From a virus, in the IMG/VR virus record IMGVR_UViG_3300032296_003307, positions 204,740 through 268,739 of that record: 64,000 nucleotides of DNA, one strand, 5' to 3'. The position numbers and the translations under genes were made by a program. Under the pieces are notes generated by a model, which worked only from the letters and a program-made list of their open reading frames with translations, did no database searches and was not told the origin of the DNA. Below, piece by piece: positions 20,721-29,646 of the stretch. Within the stretch, counting starts at the first letter, position 1. Every line of letters begins with the position of its first letter.

Positions 20721-21115
20721 GTCATCTAATCTATGTAAATGGTTTAGGACCTAATTACAAAGGTGATAATATGTATGAGTTCATATTTAGTGACGAATTT
20801 GATGTTTGGGGGGAAGGATGGGATAGAAAACCGGCACACGGAGCTCCTCTTCCCCCCGAACTTAACTACATAAAAAAAGTTGGAGTTCTTAAAAATACCG
20901 AAATAATATTAGAATTAATTCAAAACTCCGATTATTTTGCGGTTACAGATGCTATGGAGGATGTAATTGCATTAGCCTGGGAAACTGATGAATCATGTGA
21001 AAACGAAAAAAGATTAGTTTTTAAGTTTGGCGATTCGGAAGATACCATAAAAGACAAGTTGTACGAAAGAGATTTGTTAATACATTTTGAAAAAGAAGAA
21101 ATCTATGAGAGCTAA
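20717..21115 (+). CDS. Hypothetical protein of the packaging operon
   Basis: 132 residues; ATGA overlap with the previous gene and an 11-bp overlap with the next. Begins MSHLIYVNGLGPNYKGDNMYEFIFS, contains WGEGWDRKPAHGAPLPPEL and an acidic C-terminal half with VIALAWETDES. I recall similar short proteins near packaging genes in other T4-like phages, without known function. Confidence 0.6.
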   Translation: MSHLIYVNGLGPNYKGDNMYEFIFSDEFDVWGEGWDRKPAHGAPLPPELNYIKKVGVLKNTEIILELIQNSDYFAVTDAMEDVIALAWETDESCENEKRLVFKFGDSEDTIKDKLYERDLLIHFEKEEIYES

Positions 21116-21965
21116 TAAAATAAAATTTTTAATGGAAAACGGATTACCGTCAAATTTCCTAATAAATTTAACTGACAGTCAGTTAAATACTTTACACAAC
21201 AGATATTTGAGTGAACAACCCCAAACTAAGGGTACTCTAAAAGTGCCTGCCGGTTCACAAGCTGAAAAAGACGCTCAAGCAAAAAAAATACCTTACATGA
21301 CTTATGAAGAAGAAATGAGAGAAACCGAAGAAGACCCAATGGACTTTGAAAAAGGGGCTAGAAGTCAAGATGCAAAACAAGTTGGTCCCGCATCTGATGA
21401 CGGGTTTGGTAACTATGACGACGGTACGGGTGAGTTCACCGAAGGTAAGAAAAAATCCAAATATAACGCTTGGGCAATCTGCACATCACAAATGGGTAAA
21501 GAGTTTAAAACCACTGAAAGAAGTCAGTGGTCAGCAAAACAAAAAAACAAATACGAAAGATGTGTAAAAGATGTTAAGCAATCGTTGAAGGAAGGAAAAG
21601 ACCCTTACGTATCTTTGTTGGAATCAAAAGTGATGAACATGGTACAATCAAATATCCTTCCTGGTATGACTAAAAATGATTTGATAAAAATGGTTAAAGA
21701 AAACATGCAAATGGTTAGTTTCAAAAAATTGGACAAACCAATTGGAAAAATGTATTCTTCTAAAAAATCAAATCCTATGGAGACAGTAATGGCGGAACCC
21801 GCAACAAAACCAAAAACAGCACCTCCTAAAATTAAACCAGGAACAAGACCAAAGACAACACCAAATCCCTACCAACCACCAAAAGAAACACCAAAAGAAA
21901 AACCAAGAGCAGAAGACTATAAGTCAATGTTTATTCAGGCATTAAATCAATTATTGGGTAAGTAA
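21105..21965 (+). CDS. Tagged head-region protein
   Basis: 286 residues from ATG 21105, which overlaps the upstream stop (ATGAGAGCTAA); an upstream TTG start is less likely. The N-terminus (MRANKIKFLMEN ... LHNRYLSEQ) is a helical leader ending in L-S-E before Q, a possible prohead-protease site at about residue 42. A middle domain has YNAWAICTSQMGKEF ... KYERCVKDVKQ with two Cys, and the C-terminus is Pro/Lys-rich then helical. Likely an internal or capsid-associated protein; activity unknown. Confidence 0.6.
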   Translation: MRANKIKFLMENGLPSNFLINLTDSQLNTLHNRYLSEQPQTKGTLKVPAGSQAEKDAQAKKIPYMTYEEEMRETEEDPMDFEKGARSQDAKQVGPASDDGFGNYDDGTGEFTEGKKKSKYNAWAICTSQMGKEFKTTERSQWSAKQKNKYERCVKDVKQSLKEGKDPYVSLLESKVMNMVQSNILPGMTKNDLIKMVKENMQMVSFKKLDKPIGKMYSSKKSNPMETVMAEPATKPKTAPPKIKPGTRPKTTPNPYQPPKETPKEKPRAEDYKSMFIQALNQLLGK

Positions 21966-21969
21966 TAAA

Positions 21970-23469
21970 ATGGCAAAAAAATTAAGAACTGAAGCACCTA
22001 TGGATTTTGGGGATATGCCCGAAAGACCCGCAAGAGGAATCCAAAGAAGATTGGCTAGCGGAGAAACTATTTTCCAAGGTAATCCCGCAATTCCTCAAAC
22101 AGGTGGGGATACTTCTTACCTTGAGAAAAATGCAAGTCAAAGATTTGCTGAAGTTATTCAAATGGCGCGTAGATTTACAGGTAGGGATGACCTATCGTCA
22201 AGTGCGGTAATCAATATGTTGGCAATGCAATTGATGAGAGATGTTCAAACAGTGATTAACTTAGAAACATCAAATCAACAAACCGCACAAGAATTGATTA
22301 ATTATGCTATAGATATTATCCAAAAAGAGTATAAGATAACCGATTGTTCTTACTTGTTTGATGTTGGTTTTGTTGATTTATATGGAATCCCTTCGTCAAC
22401 ATTTAGAACAAGACCTGAACCAAGAAGACAACAACCTGAACCGGAACCTGAGGATGACGAAGAAGAACAAAATGAACCTAATTTTGATTTCCCTTCTTTT
22501 GAAACTCCCGAGATAGAAAGAACCGATGAAGATTTTGTATTGGAAAAACACAAAAGACAAATTATTAACTCTTTAATTCAGGGAGCTGCAAAAAAATTCC
22601 ATTGGATAATATTAGACCCAGAAGTTGCCACGGCATTAAATGCCATTAGCCCTCAATTACAACCCGCATACACAAGAATTATGGCAATAAACGATTTGTT
22701 GTATTGGACTATGGACGATATGATACAACAAATGTCGGGTTCAGGTGAAGGCGCTGGCGGTTCTTCTGAAGCTAATTATGACGAAGAAGAAGGATATCCT
22801 GAATGGAGAGCCGGTCAAACATACAACAAAAGAGACATTGTTCAATTTAATGGTGCGGAATATTTGTGTAAGACAGAACAAGTAACATCAAATATAAATC
22901 CTGAAGATGATGACACAAATTGGTGTCCAAAACCAGGTGTTAAATTAACTGTTAGGGCAACGACATTTGTAATTATGGTTCACGAATTAGGTAAGGCGGT
23001 TGAGTCTGCGTTGGGTAGATTTGGATTACCTGAAAATCCTATATTAGCGGCGGATGTTATGGGTCAAACTGATACTATGATGGCAGAACCTGACCAATTA
23101 AGATTGGGTCCAAAAATGGTTGAGAAGTTAAGGAGTTTATTGCCAAATGAACTATATGATGAAGATGCGGGAGATTTGATGAACTGGTTTAAAATGTATT
23201 TTTACAAAAAACCCGCACAGGAATTCTTAGAATTGGTTAAAAATGTTTTGTCTGACAATCCAAGAGATAATGATAAGGCGAAACGAGAGTTTGAATATGT
23301 TTTAAGGGATGCTAAAAAGGCTCGTGAGACTTATTTAAGTGGTGGAGACGATGAAGAAGACTACTATGGTGATGATGACGATGAAACACCACCATCAGGT
23401 CCTGATGATGAAGGTTTTGATGACTTGGATTCAATGTTAAAAGGTCTCGGAATAGATACCTCCAAATAA
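21970..23469 (+). CDS. Head-region protein with embedded CBM5/12-like domain
   Basis: 499 residues. Mostly helical with acidic Pro-rich linkers (about 145-185). Residues about 275-318 read EWRAGQTYNKRDIVQFNGAEY and end NWCPK, the aromatic pattern of CBM5/12 chitin-type binding modules, which also occur in phage virion proteins. A very acidic tail (GGDDEEDYYGDDDDE) closes the protein. Position directly before the terminase suggests an assembly or capsid-decoration role; it is not a recognised small terminase. Confidence 0.6.
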   Translation: MAKKLRTEAPMDFGDMPERPARGIQRRLASGETIFQGNPAIPQTGGDTSYLEKNASQRFAEVIQMARRFTGRDDLSSSAVINMLAMQLMRDVQTVINLETSNQQTAQELINYAIDIIQKEYKITDCSYLFDVGFVDLYGIPSSTFRTRPEPRRQQPEPEPEDDEEEQNEPNFDFPSFETPEIERTDEDFVLEKHKRQIINSLIQGAAKKFHWIILDPEVATALNAISPQLQPAYTRIMAINDLLYWTMDDMIQQMSGSGEGAGGSSEANYDEEEGYPEWRAGQTYNKRDIVQFNGAEYLCKTEQVTSNINPEDDDTNWCPKPGVKLTVRATTFVIMVHELGKAVESALGRFGLPENPILAADVMGQTDTMMAEPDQLRLGPKMVEKLRSLLPNELYDEDAGDLMNWFKMYFYKKPAQEFLELVKNVLSDNPRDNDKAKREFEYVLRDAKKARETYLSGGDDEEDYYGDDDDETPPSGPDDEGFDDLDSMLKGLGIDTSK

Positions 23470-23476
23470 TAAGAAT

Positions 23477-23507
23477 AACCCTATATTTATTGATATAGGG
23501 TTTTTTT
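23477..23507 (+). terminator. Terminator hairpin containing a late-promoter octamer
   Basis: AACCCTATA (23477-23485) pairs with TATAGGGTT (23494-23502), followed by T7. The octamer lies across one arm and the loop, so one element may both end the upstream transcript and start the terminase transcript. Confidence 0.7.
23483..23490 (+). promoter_or_regulatory. Candidate late promoter octamer (ATATTTAT)
   Basis: ATATTTAT inside the terminator hairpin, 17 nt before the terminase ATG at 23508. Confidence 0.5.
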
Positions 23508-25280
23508 ATGGCAATAACTAAAGAACAGTTACTTTTAGAGAAAGCGAGATGTATTAAAAGTACATACTACGCACTTAAAACGTACTTACAAACTTACGAC
23601 AACACACAATCAAAATATGTTCCGTTGGAACTATTTCCTGACCAACAAAGGTTAATTGAAGATTATGATAAATATAACGAAAACATTGCGTTAAAGTATC
23701 GTCAGGCGGGTGTGTCTACGGTAACCGCCGCTTGGGTGTCTAAAAAATTAGTCTTCGCTAATTCACAACAACCTGAAAAAATATTGATAATCGCCAACAA
23801 GCTTGACACCGCAGTGGAAATGGCAAACAAAGTTAGAGAATTTACCGAACAATGGCCCAAGTGGTTGAATGTTGGTTTTTCTCCTGAAAAAAATGCAGCA
23901 AGACATTTTAAGTTAACAAATAAGTGTGAAGTAAAAGCGGTGGCAACATCAAAAGACGCACTTCGTGGTTATACCCCAACCATACTTATATTTGATGAGG
24001 CGGCTTATATAGACGCTGACGATGATTTTTGGGCGGCTTGTATGGCATCACTTTCCACAGGTGGTAAAGTGATTGTAATTTCAACCCCAAACGGATATGA
24101 CCCAATTTATTACAGTATTTACGAACAAGCAAACAAAGGGGTTAACGAATTTAAAATTTCCGACATGTATTGGTACCGTGACCCAAGATACACGAGGGAT
24201 TTATACATGGTAAAAACAGAAAGTTTGGTTGATTATCTATTAGATAGAAACAATTTTCCAAACACAGAAATACTGGATTTAAGTGGTAATCCATTTGAAA
24301 GGGATATTGAAAAGGTTCAAGAGTTAATTTCCCAAGGGTACAAACCATGTTCGGCTTGGTTCGAATCCATGGTTAAAAAACTTAAATTTGACAAAAGAAA
24401 AATATCACAGGAATTAGAATGTAATTTTTTGGGTTCAGGTGATAACGTATTTGATTCTAATTTGCTTCACAAAATTTCCGAAACTATGATAAAAGAACCG
24501 TCATCAAAAATGATGACAAATAGTTTGTGGATTTGGAAAGAACCTATTATGGGTCACAAATATGTTATGGGTGTCGACGTATCTCGTGGCGACTCTGAAG
24601 ACTTTTCATCAATCCAAATTATCGATTTTGATGAAAGAGAACAAGTATTGGAGTATGTTGGAAAAACACCTCCTGATATGTTGGCTGAAATTGCCTACAA
24701 ATGGGCTACTATGTATTCGGCGTATATTGTAGTCGATATTACCGGTGGTATGGGGGTTGCCACATCAAGAAAACTACAAGAACTTGGATATAGGGATTTA
24801 TATGTTGATGGTGTTGAAATGGGAAATAAATGGAAATACGACCCAAAGACCGCTGATAAAATACCTGGCATCAACTTCAATTCTAAACGTGTTCAAATTA
24901 TCAGTTCGTTTGAAGAAGGAATTAGACATGGTTTTAAAATCTATTCATTAAGATTATTGAATGAAATGAACACGTTTGTTTATATAAATGGAAGACCCGA
25001 CCACATGAAAGGTCAGCATGATGACTTGTTAATGAGTTTGGCAATGGCGATTTATGTAAGTGAAATGTCATTCACTCAATTGAAAAAAGTGGACGATTTA
25101 ACAAAAGTTATGTTAGAATCTTGGACAGTAAATAAACACGATAATTCCGCAATAACCGATTTTAATCCAAATATACCGGTATTTGTTAATGACGATAATA
25201 AGAATATTTTTAGAAATCAACCGACAAGACAAGATTATCAAGATTATAGATGGGTCTTCGGAGGAATGGGGTTTAAATAA
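23508..25280 (+). CDS. terL: Large terminase subunit (gp17-like)
   Basis: 590 residues. ATPase domain: YRQAGVSTVTAAW (64-76) in the Walker A position, with a non-classical P-loop lacking the GKT lysine as in many phage terminases; Walker B ILIFDEAAY (159-167, Asp163/Glu164); coupling motif STPNG (192-196). Nuclease domain: MGVDVSRGDSEDFSS with Asp357, VVDITGGMG with Asp410, and KGQHDDLLMSLAMA with Asp505/506 forming the RNase H-like metal site. It drives DNA into the prohead through the portal encoded next and cuts concatemers. Length is close to T4 gp17 (610). Confidence 0.95.
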   Translation: MAITKEQLLLEKARCIKSTYYALKTYLQTYDNTQSKYVPLELFPDQQRLIEDYDKYNENIALKYRQAGVSTVTAAWVSKKLVFANSQQPEKILIIANKLDTAVEMANKVREFTEQWPKWLNVGFSPEKNAARHFKLTNKCEVKAVATSKDALRGYTPTILIFDEAAYIDADDDFWAACMASLSTGGKVIVISTPNGYDPIYYSIYEQANKGVNEFKISDMYWYRDPRYTRDLYMVKTESLVDYLLDRNNFPNTEILDLSGNPFERDIEKVQELISQGYKPCSAWFESMVKKLKFDKRKISQELECNFLGSGDNVFDSNLLHKISETMIKEPSSKMMTNSLWIWKEPIMGHKYVMGVDVSRGDSEDFSSIQIIDFDEREQVLEYVGKTPPDMLAEIAYKWATMYSAYIVVDITGGMGVATSRKLQELGYRDLYVDGVEMGNKWKYDPKTADKIPGINFNSKRVQIISSFEEGIRHGFKIYSLRLLNEMNTFVYINGRPDHMKGQHDDLLMSLAMAIYVSEMSFTQLKKVDDLTKVMLESWTVNKHDNSAITDFNPNIPVFVNDDNKNIFRNQPTRQDYQDYRWVFGGMGFK

Positions 25281-25306
25281 ATCAATATCAAATTATATTT
25301 AAAGAT

Positions 25307-27124
25307 ATGAGCGATAATTTAACAATATGGCAAAGGCTGAGTCAGACATTTGGTCCTGATTCACTTCTTGGTCAAGATTCACCAGTATACAAATACGATA
25401 AGAAAGAATTACTTAGAACTACAGATAGAGCTCAATATGAGTTAGAAAAACTACAGGCACAACAAACTGCGTTTCTATCTAATCAATGGGCGAAGATTGA
25501 AAACAATCTGTATCAACAAGCCGTATATTACGAACCAACAAGACTTTCTGCGTTTTATGACTACGAAAGTATGGAATATACTCCTGAAATTTCTGCGGCG
25601 TTAGATGCGTACGCCGAAGAATCTACTACTGTAGATGAAGATGGTTACATGTTACAGATTTATTCCGAATCAAAAAGAATAAAATCAATATTAACCGATT
25701 TGTTTAACAATGTAATGGACATTAACACCAACTTACCTATGTGGACAAGAAACACATGTAAGTATGGTGATAATTTTGTGTTCTTAAAATTGGACCCTGA
25801 AAAAGGAATTGTGGGTTGTTTCCAACTACCTAATATTGAAATGGAGCGTATTGAGAGAGGTATGACACCACAAACAGTGGCAACCGCAGAGAACGAACAA
25901 AAAGCCCTTAAGTTTGCGTGGAAGAACAAACAAATGGAATACCAATCTTGGGAGGTTGCTCACTTCCGTTTATTGGGTGACGATAGAAGATTGCCTTACG
26001 GAACATCTATGTTGGAAAAAGGAAGAAGAACATGGAAACAGTTAGTATTGGCTGAGGACGCAATGTTAATTTACAGAACATCAAGAGCACCTGAAAGACG
26101 TGTATTCAAGGTTTACGTTGGTAACATGGATGACAAAGACGTTCAACCATATGTTCAAAAATTTGCAAACAACTTTAAAAGAGACCAAGTTACCGATTCA
26201 AAAACAGGTAACGTAGACATGAGATTTAACCAAATGGCGGTTGACCAAGATTATTTTGTACCTGTACGTGACCCTGCCGCGCCAAGTCCAATCGATACTT
26301 TACCAGGAGCGCAGAACTTGGCAGAAATTGCTGATATTGAATACATTCAGAAAAAATTATTAACCGCATTAAGAATTCCTAAAGCGTTTTTAGGTTTTGA
26401 AGAAGTTGTGGGTGACGGTAAGAATTTGTCTTTGTTAGATATTCGTTTTGCTCGTACAATTAACAGAATACAAAAATCCATGATTGCAGAACTTAATAAA
26501 ATAGCAATTATACATTTATTCTTGTTAGGGTTCGAAGATGAATTAGGTAACTTTACTTTAGGGTTGACAAACCCATCTAAACAGGCAGACTTGTTAGCGA
26601 TTGATGTTTGGAAAGAAAAAATGTTACTTTATAAAGATGCGGTAACACCAATTGAAGGTATTGCACCAACATCACAATCTTGGGCTAAAAAACATATACT
26701 TGGTTTTTCTGACGATGAGATAAAATTAGATTTACAACAACAAAGATTAGAAAAGGCAGTTTCTGCTGAACTCACAAATACCGCAACTGCAATTCCAAAA
26801 ACAGGTTTATTTGATAATGTTGACAAACTGTACGGTCAACTTAGCGGTAAAACAGGTGGAGCGGTTCCAACACCGGGAGCGGAATTAGGTGGAGCACCTC
26901 CTGATTTAGGTGGCGGAGCACCACCACCACCTCCGCCTCCACCTCCTCCTGGTGGTGAGGAACTTGCTGCGGGTGGCGGAACGTTACCCGAAGAGAAAAT
27001 GGATAAAATAAACATTCTATTGGAAGGAGACTTTTTGACCCCAAATGATTTCTTAGATTTGGGTAAAGCTAAAAATTCTCTGAATGAAATGGATGACGAA
27101 TTAAACAGAATATTAAAATCGTAA
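25307..27124 (+). CDS. Portal vertex protein (gp20-like)
   Basis: 605 residues, similar in size and order to T4 gp20: N-terminal region with TPEISAALDAYAEESTT (where portals of this class carry xxIxxAldxyadE), a wing region, RIPKAFLGFEE near 365-375 followed by SLLDIRFARTINRIQKSM (clip/stem helix), and a C-terminal Pro/Gly tail (GGGAPPPPPPPPPPGGEE). It forms the dodecameric DNA gate and nucleates head assembly. It directly follows the terminase; only a diverged ATATTTAA lies upstream, so read-through is likely. Confidence 0.92.
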   Translation: MSDNLTIWQRLSQTFGPDSLLGQDSPVYKYDKKELLRTTDRAQYELEKLQAQQTAFLSNQWAKIENNLYQQAVYYEPTRLSAFYDYESMEYTPEISAALDAYAEESTTVDEDGYMLQIYSESKRIKSILTDLFNNVMDINTNLPMWTRNTCKYGDNFVFLKLDPEKGIVGCFQLPNIEMERIERGMTPQTVATAENEQKALKFAWKNKQMEYQSWEVAHFRLLGDDRRLPYGTSMLEKGRRTWKQLVLAEDAMLIYRTSRAPERRVFKVYVGNMDDKDVQPYVQKFANNFKRDQVTDSKTGNVDMRFNQMAVDQDYFVPVRDPAAPSPIDTLPGAQNLAEIADIEYIQKKLLTALRIPKAFLGFEEVVGDGKNLSLLDIRFARTINRIQKSMIAELNKIAIIHLFLLGFEDELGNFTLGLTNPSKQADLLAIDVWKEKMLLYKDAVTPIEGIAPTSQSWAKKHILGFSDDEIKLDLQQQRLEKAVSAELTNTATAIPKTGLFDNVDKLYGQLSGKTGGAVPTPGAELGGAPPDLGGGAPPPPPPPPPPGGEELAAGGGTLPEEKMDKINILLEGDFLTPNDFLDLGKAKNSLNEMDDELNRILKS

Positions 27125-27131
27125 TATTTAT
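27124..27131 (+). promoter_or_regulatory. Candidate late promoter octamer (ATATTTAT)
   Basis: ATATTTAT starting in the portal stop codon, 4 nt before ATG 27136. Confidence 0.55.
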
Positions 27132-27135
27132 TATC

Positions 27136-27843
27136 ATGAACTTCGGAGAAAAATTTAGTAAAATAGAGTTTTTGTTGTCAGAATCTTACGTTAACAAAAA
27201 CTTAAAAAATGATATCAAAAAATTCCAAAAATTAGTTTTGGAAAATAAAAACGTTGCAAAAATGTATTTTTTGTATTCGGAGCTATCTAAACAACAAGGA
27301 TTTGATAAGAATTTTGCTGAAGATTTTATTACGGAATCTCTTTCACAAATTAAAGATTTATCATCTAAAACAAACTTCAAATCAATCAATCCTTGGATTT
27401 CTAAAGTTGTTTGTGAGAATAGATATTCTGATATAGATAATTTGATAAACAATGACCCTCTGAAATTAAAAGAAAAAATATTAGCAAAATCAAAAATAGT
27501 TGAGTCGTTGACCAAAAAATCAATTCAAAAAGAAAGTGTTAATATTCCTTTAAGTTCAGTTGAGGTTATCAGAAAAAATGTGGTAAAAAACTATATCGAT
27601 TCATTAGATGAATCCACTCAGAATAGTTTAAAAAATCTTTTATCTAAAGACGACAAAGAATTAAAAAATTTATTTGAAGATGTTAAGTCAAAAACTTTAG
27701 ATAAATTAATGGTCGTTTCTGAAGGTAACCACGACGAACTTACCAAGAACAAAATCAACGAAACTATTACGCATGTTAAGAAAGAAGAGTACAACAAATT
27801 CAACTACGTTAGATTAAAGAATCTATACGAAAATTTAGGTTGA
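27136..27843 (+). CDS. Helical head-region protein with N-terminal LSE site
   Basis: 235 residues, almost entirely helical and Lys/Ser/Asn-rich. Starts MNFGEKFSKIEFLLSESY: an amphipathic helix with L-S-E before Ser, matching the proposed tag/cleavage pattern. It lies between portal and protease, where T4 encodes the small core proteins gp67/gp68, so a prohead-core or internal-protein role is plausible but not shown by similarity. Confidence 0.6.
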   Translation: MNFGEKFSKIEFLLSESYVNKNLKNDIKKFQKLVLENKNVAKMYFLYSELSKQQGFDKNFAEDFITESLSQIKDLSSKTNFKSINPWISKVVCENRYSDIDNLINNDPLKLKEKILAKSKIVESLTKKSIQKESVNIPLSSVEVIRKNVVKNYIDSLDESTQNSLKNLLSKDDKELKNLFEDVKSKTLDKLMVVSEGNHDELTKNKINETITHVKKEEYNKFNYVRLKNLYENLG

Positions 27844-28032
27844 TTAGTCGTTACTCTGTTTTGATTGTTTGTATTTCGCCTTTTTCATTTTTTCACGTTT
27901 CAAGGTCGTCTTTTTAACGTATTCTGTACGTTTTCTCAACTCCTCATTTTGTTTGGTTTTAATAACCTTACCTTTTAACGTTTTTAAGGCTTTTTCTAAA
28001 TTAGTGTTTTTGTCTATGTTTACTACTAGCAT
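27844..28032 (-). CDS. rpsU: Ribosomal protein bS21 homologue
   Basis: 62 residues: MLVVNIDKNTNLEKALKTLK, then ELRKRTEYVKKTTLKREKMK and a Lys-rich tail. It follows bS21 closely: a short strand (MLIIPVK-type), the helix with ALK, the ELRxR turn and the basic second helix. bS21 sits on the 30S platform near the anti-Shine-Dalgarno end. In Bacteroidota, bS21 helps hide that sequence, so a phage copy could shift which mRNAs start. It is on the opposite strand to the head genes, 1 bp from the convergent stop. No Shine-Dalgarno is visible upstream. Confidence 0.8.
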   Translation of the reverse strand: MLVVNIDKNTNLEKALKTLKGKVIKTKQNEELRKRTEYVKKTTLKREKMKKAKYKQSKQSND

Positions 28033-28129
28033 ATATACTAAATAATACGAAAAGTGGAAAAAGTTTGACTGATGAATATACTATGTGTATATTTTTAAAA
28101 AATAAACTTTTCTATTATGATATTTTTTA

Positions 28130-28573
28130 ATGAAAAAAGGCAAAACAGCAAAAATAATAGGTTTTGAATCTATTAAAGTTATTTATGGTACAGTTGATTC
28201 GAAAAACCTAAAATCCGTTTATCTAAACATTCAAACATGGGCAAATCCAATACAGACATCAGAAAATTGGGACAGAGTTGTAGCGAATTTAAGTAGAAAC
28301 ATAAAATTAAACATTTCAGATATTTTAGATACAACATTATTTAATACAAATTTTATTGTTGATTTAGATTTAAGAACAAGCGGAATACAAACAGGTAAAA
28401 AAAGTTTTACAAATTTAGAGGTTACTTTTTTCTTAAATAAAGAAATTGATTTTAAATCTACAGAACTAAAAGACAAATTAAAAAAATTGACAAAATACAT
28501 TTATCAAGAAAATTTAAAGAAAAACACTCACTTTGATTTTACTATTTCTAAATCCGAAAAACAAACAATTTAA
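28130..28573 (+). CDS. Hypothetical protein upstream of the prohead protease
   Basis: 147 residues, mixed beta/alpha, Lys/Asn/Ile-rich, with no obvious motif. Starts MKKGKTAKIIGFESIKVIYG. It ends 28 bp before the protease gene. About 100 bp of AT-rich intergenic DNA separates it from the divergent bS21 gene. Not recognised. Confidence 0.55.
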   Translation: MKKGKTAKIIGFESIKVIYGTVDSKNLKSVYLNIQTWANPIQTSENWDRVVANLSRNIKLNISDILDTTLFNTNFIVDLDLRTSGIQTGKKSFTNLEVTFFLNKEIDFKSTELKDKLKKLTKYIYQENLKKNTHFDFTISKSEKQTI

Positions 28574-28582
28574 TCTTCCATT

Positions 28583-28590
28583 ATATTTAT
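28583..28590 (+). promoter_or_regulatory. Candidate late promoter octamer (ATATTTAT)
   Basis: ATATTTAT, 11 nt before the protease ATG. Confidence 0.5.
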
Positions 28591-28601
28591 AACTAAAAGT
28601 T

Positions 28602-29312
28602 ATGAAGATTTTAGGACCAAACGATACGGGGCGTGGTATTTTGATTGAGTACGATGCGGGATACATTTCCCCAACCGAAAAACACAACCTTCATTTGATG
28701 GAGCAAATGAAGAAGGACATGTTAGATTATTCAAAACCATTTGAATTCTATGCCGTACTACAAAAATACAACACACCAAATAGAAACGGAAGAATATATC
28801 CTGAAAGGATTTTGAAAAGAGAATCGGAAAATTATAAAAAGATGATTCAAAAAGGTACCTCTTTATCAGAGTTGAACCACCCTGAATCATCTTTAATTGA
28901 TTTGGACCGTGTATCACACATTATCACTGACATTTGGTGGGATGGTATAATTTTGATGGGTAAATTAAAATTATTGACTTCGCCAGGTTTTCATGAAAGA
29001 GGTATTGTTTCAACCAAGGGAGACCAAGCGGCTAACTTACTAAGACAGGGGGTTACTTTAGGTATTTCTTCTCGTGGAGTTGGTTCGTTAAAAAAAGTAG
29101 GTGAAAGAAATGAAGTGCAAGACGATTTTGAATTAATTTGTTTTGATTTAGTATCGTCACCGTCTACACCTGGCGCGTATCTATTCTTGGACCCAAAAGA
29201 AAGAAGTAATTTTGAAGAAAATTTGGAAGAAGAAATACAAAGGAAATCGCAAGGCTCAATTGATAAATCAGTTGACTTAATGAAGAAATTAACCGATTAT
29301 TTATCAAAATAA
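28602..29312 (+). CDS. Prohead protease (gp21-like, S77 family)
   Basis: 236 residues, near the ~212 of T4 gp21. Motifs: FYAVLQKYNTPNRNGRIYP (49-67), SELNHPESS with candidate catalytic His93, VSHIITDIWWDG, GISSRGVGS with candidate catalytic Ser156/157, and ICFDLVSSPSTPGA with Asp182. After head assembly such proteases cut scaffold, capsid N-termini and internal proteins at (L/I)-x-E sites. This underlies the tag hypothesis for other genes here, and the capsid protein has a matching LINE-A site. It lies between portal and scaffold as in T4. Confidence 0.93.
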   Translation: MKILGPNDTGRGILIEYDAGYISPTEKHNLHLMEQMKKDMLDYSKPFEFYAVLQKYNTPNRNGRIYPERILKRESENYKKMIQKGTSLSELNHPESSLIDLDRVSHIITDIWWDGIILMGKLKLLTSPGFHERGIVSTKGDQAANLLRQGVTLGISSRGVGSLKKVGERNEVQDDFELICFDLVSSPSTPGAYLFLDPKERSNFEENLEEEIQRKSQGSIDKSVDLMKKLTDYLSK

Positions 29313-29322
29313 ATTAATTGAC

Positions 29323-29535
29323 ATGGACGAAAAATATTTTGTAGCAAAAATCACTTATGATTTACCCGATGAAGAATCAGGAAAGATTAAAAAAATTAGA
29401 GAAGAAAAACTCGTTAAAGCATTCTCTGTTACTGATGTAGAAGCTAAAGTAACAAGTAGATACCAAGGGTTTCAACACGATTGGAGAATAACATCGGTAT
29501 CTGAAAGTAAAATTGACGAAGTGATAGAAGCGTAA
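29323..29535 (+). CDS. Small DUF4494-like protein
   Basis: 70 residues: KYFVAKITYDLPDEESGKIK, then EEKLVKAFSVTDVEAKVTSR. The order (Y-F-V-x-K-x-x-Y, then E-x-x-L-V-x-A-x-S-x-T-x-x-E-A) resembles the DUF4494 family, which I recall from Bacteroidota and their phages. Function unknown. Followed by a strong terminator that separates it from the scaffold gene. Confidence 0.55.
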   Translation: MDEKYFVAKITYDLPDEESGKIKKIREEKLVKAFSVTDVEAKVTSRYQGFQHDWRITSVSESKIDEVIEA

Positions 29536-29539
29536 TCAA

Positions 29540-29564
29540 AACCCCTCGAATCGAGGGGTTTTTT
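29540..29564 (+). terminator. Rho-independent terminator
   Basis: AACCCCTCGA/TCGAGGGGTT hairpin with T run. Confidence 0.85.
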
Positions 29565-29615
29565 GTTTTTATTGGGTTCTTAAATCAAAGAATCTAACTT
29601 TTTTCAAGTTGGGGT

Positions 29616-29623
29616 ATATTTAT
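29616..29623 (+). promoter_or_regulatory. Candidate late promoter octamer (ATATTTAT)
   Basis: ATATTTAT within gggtATATTTATtatatac, 23 nt before the scaffold ATG, after a terminator. Confidence 0.5.
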
Positions 29624-29646
29624 TATATACAATTTAATAACTTGAA

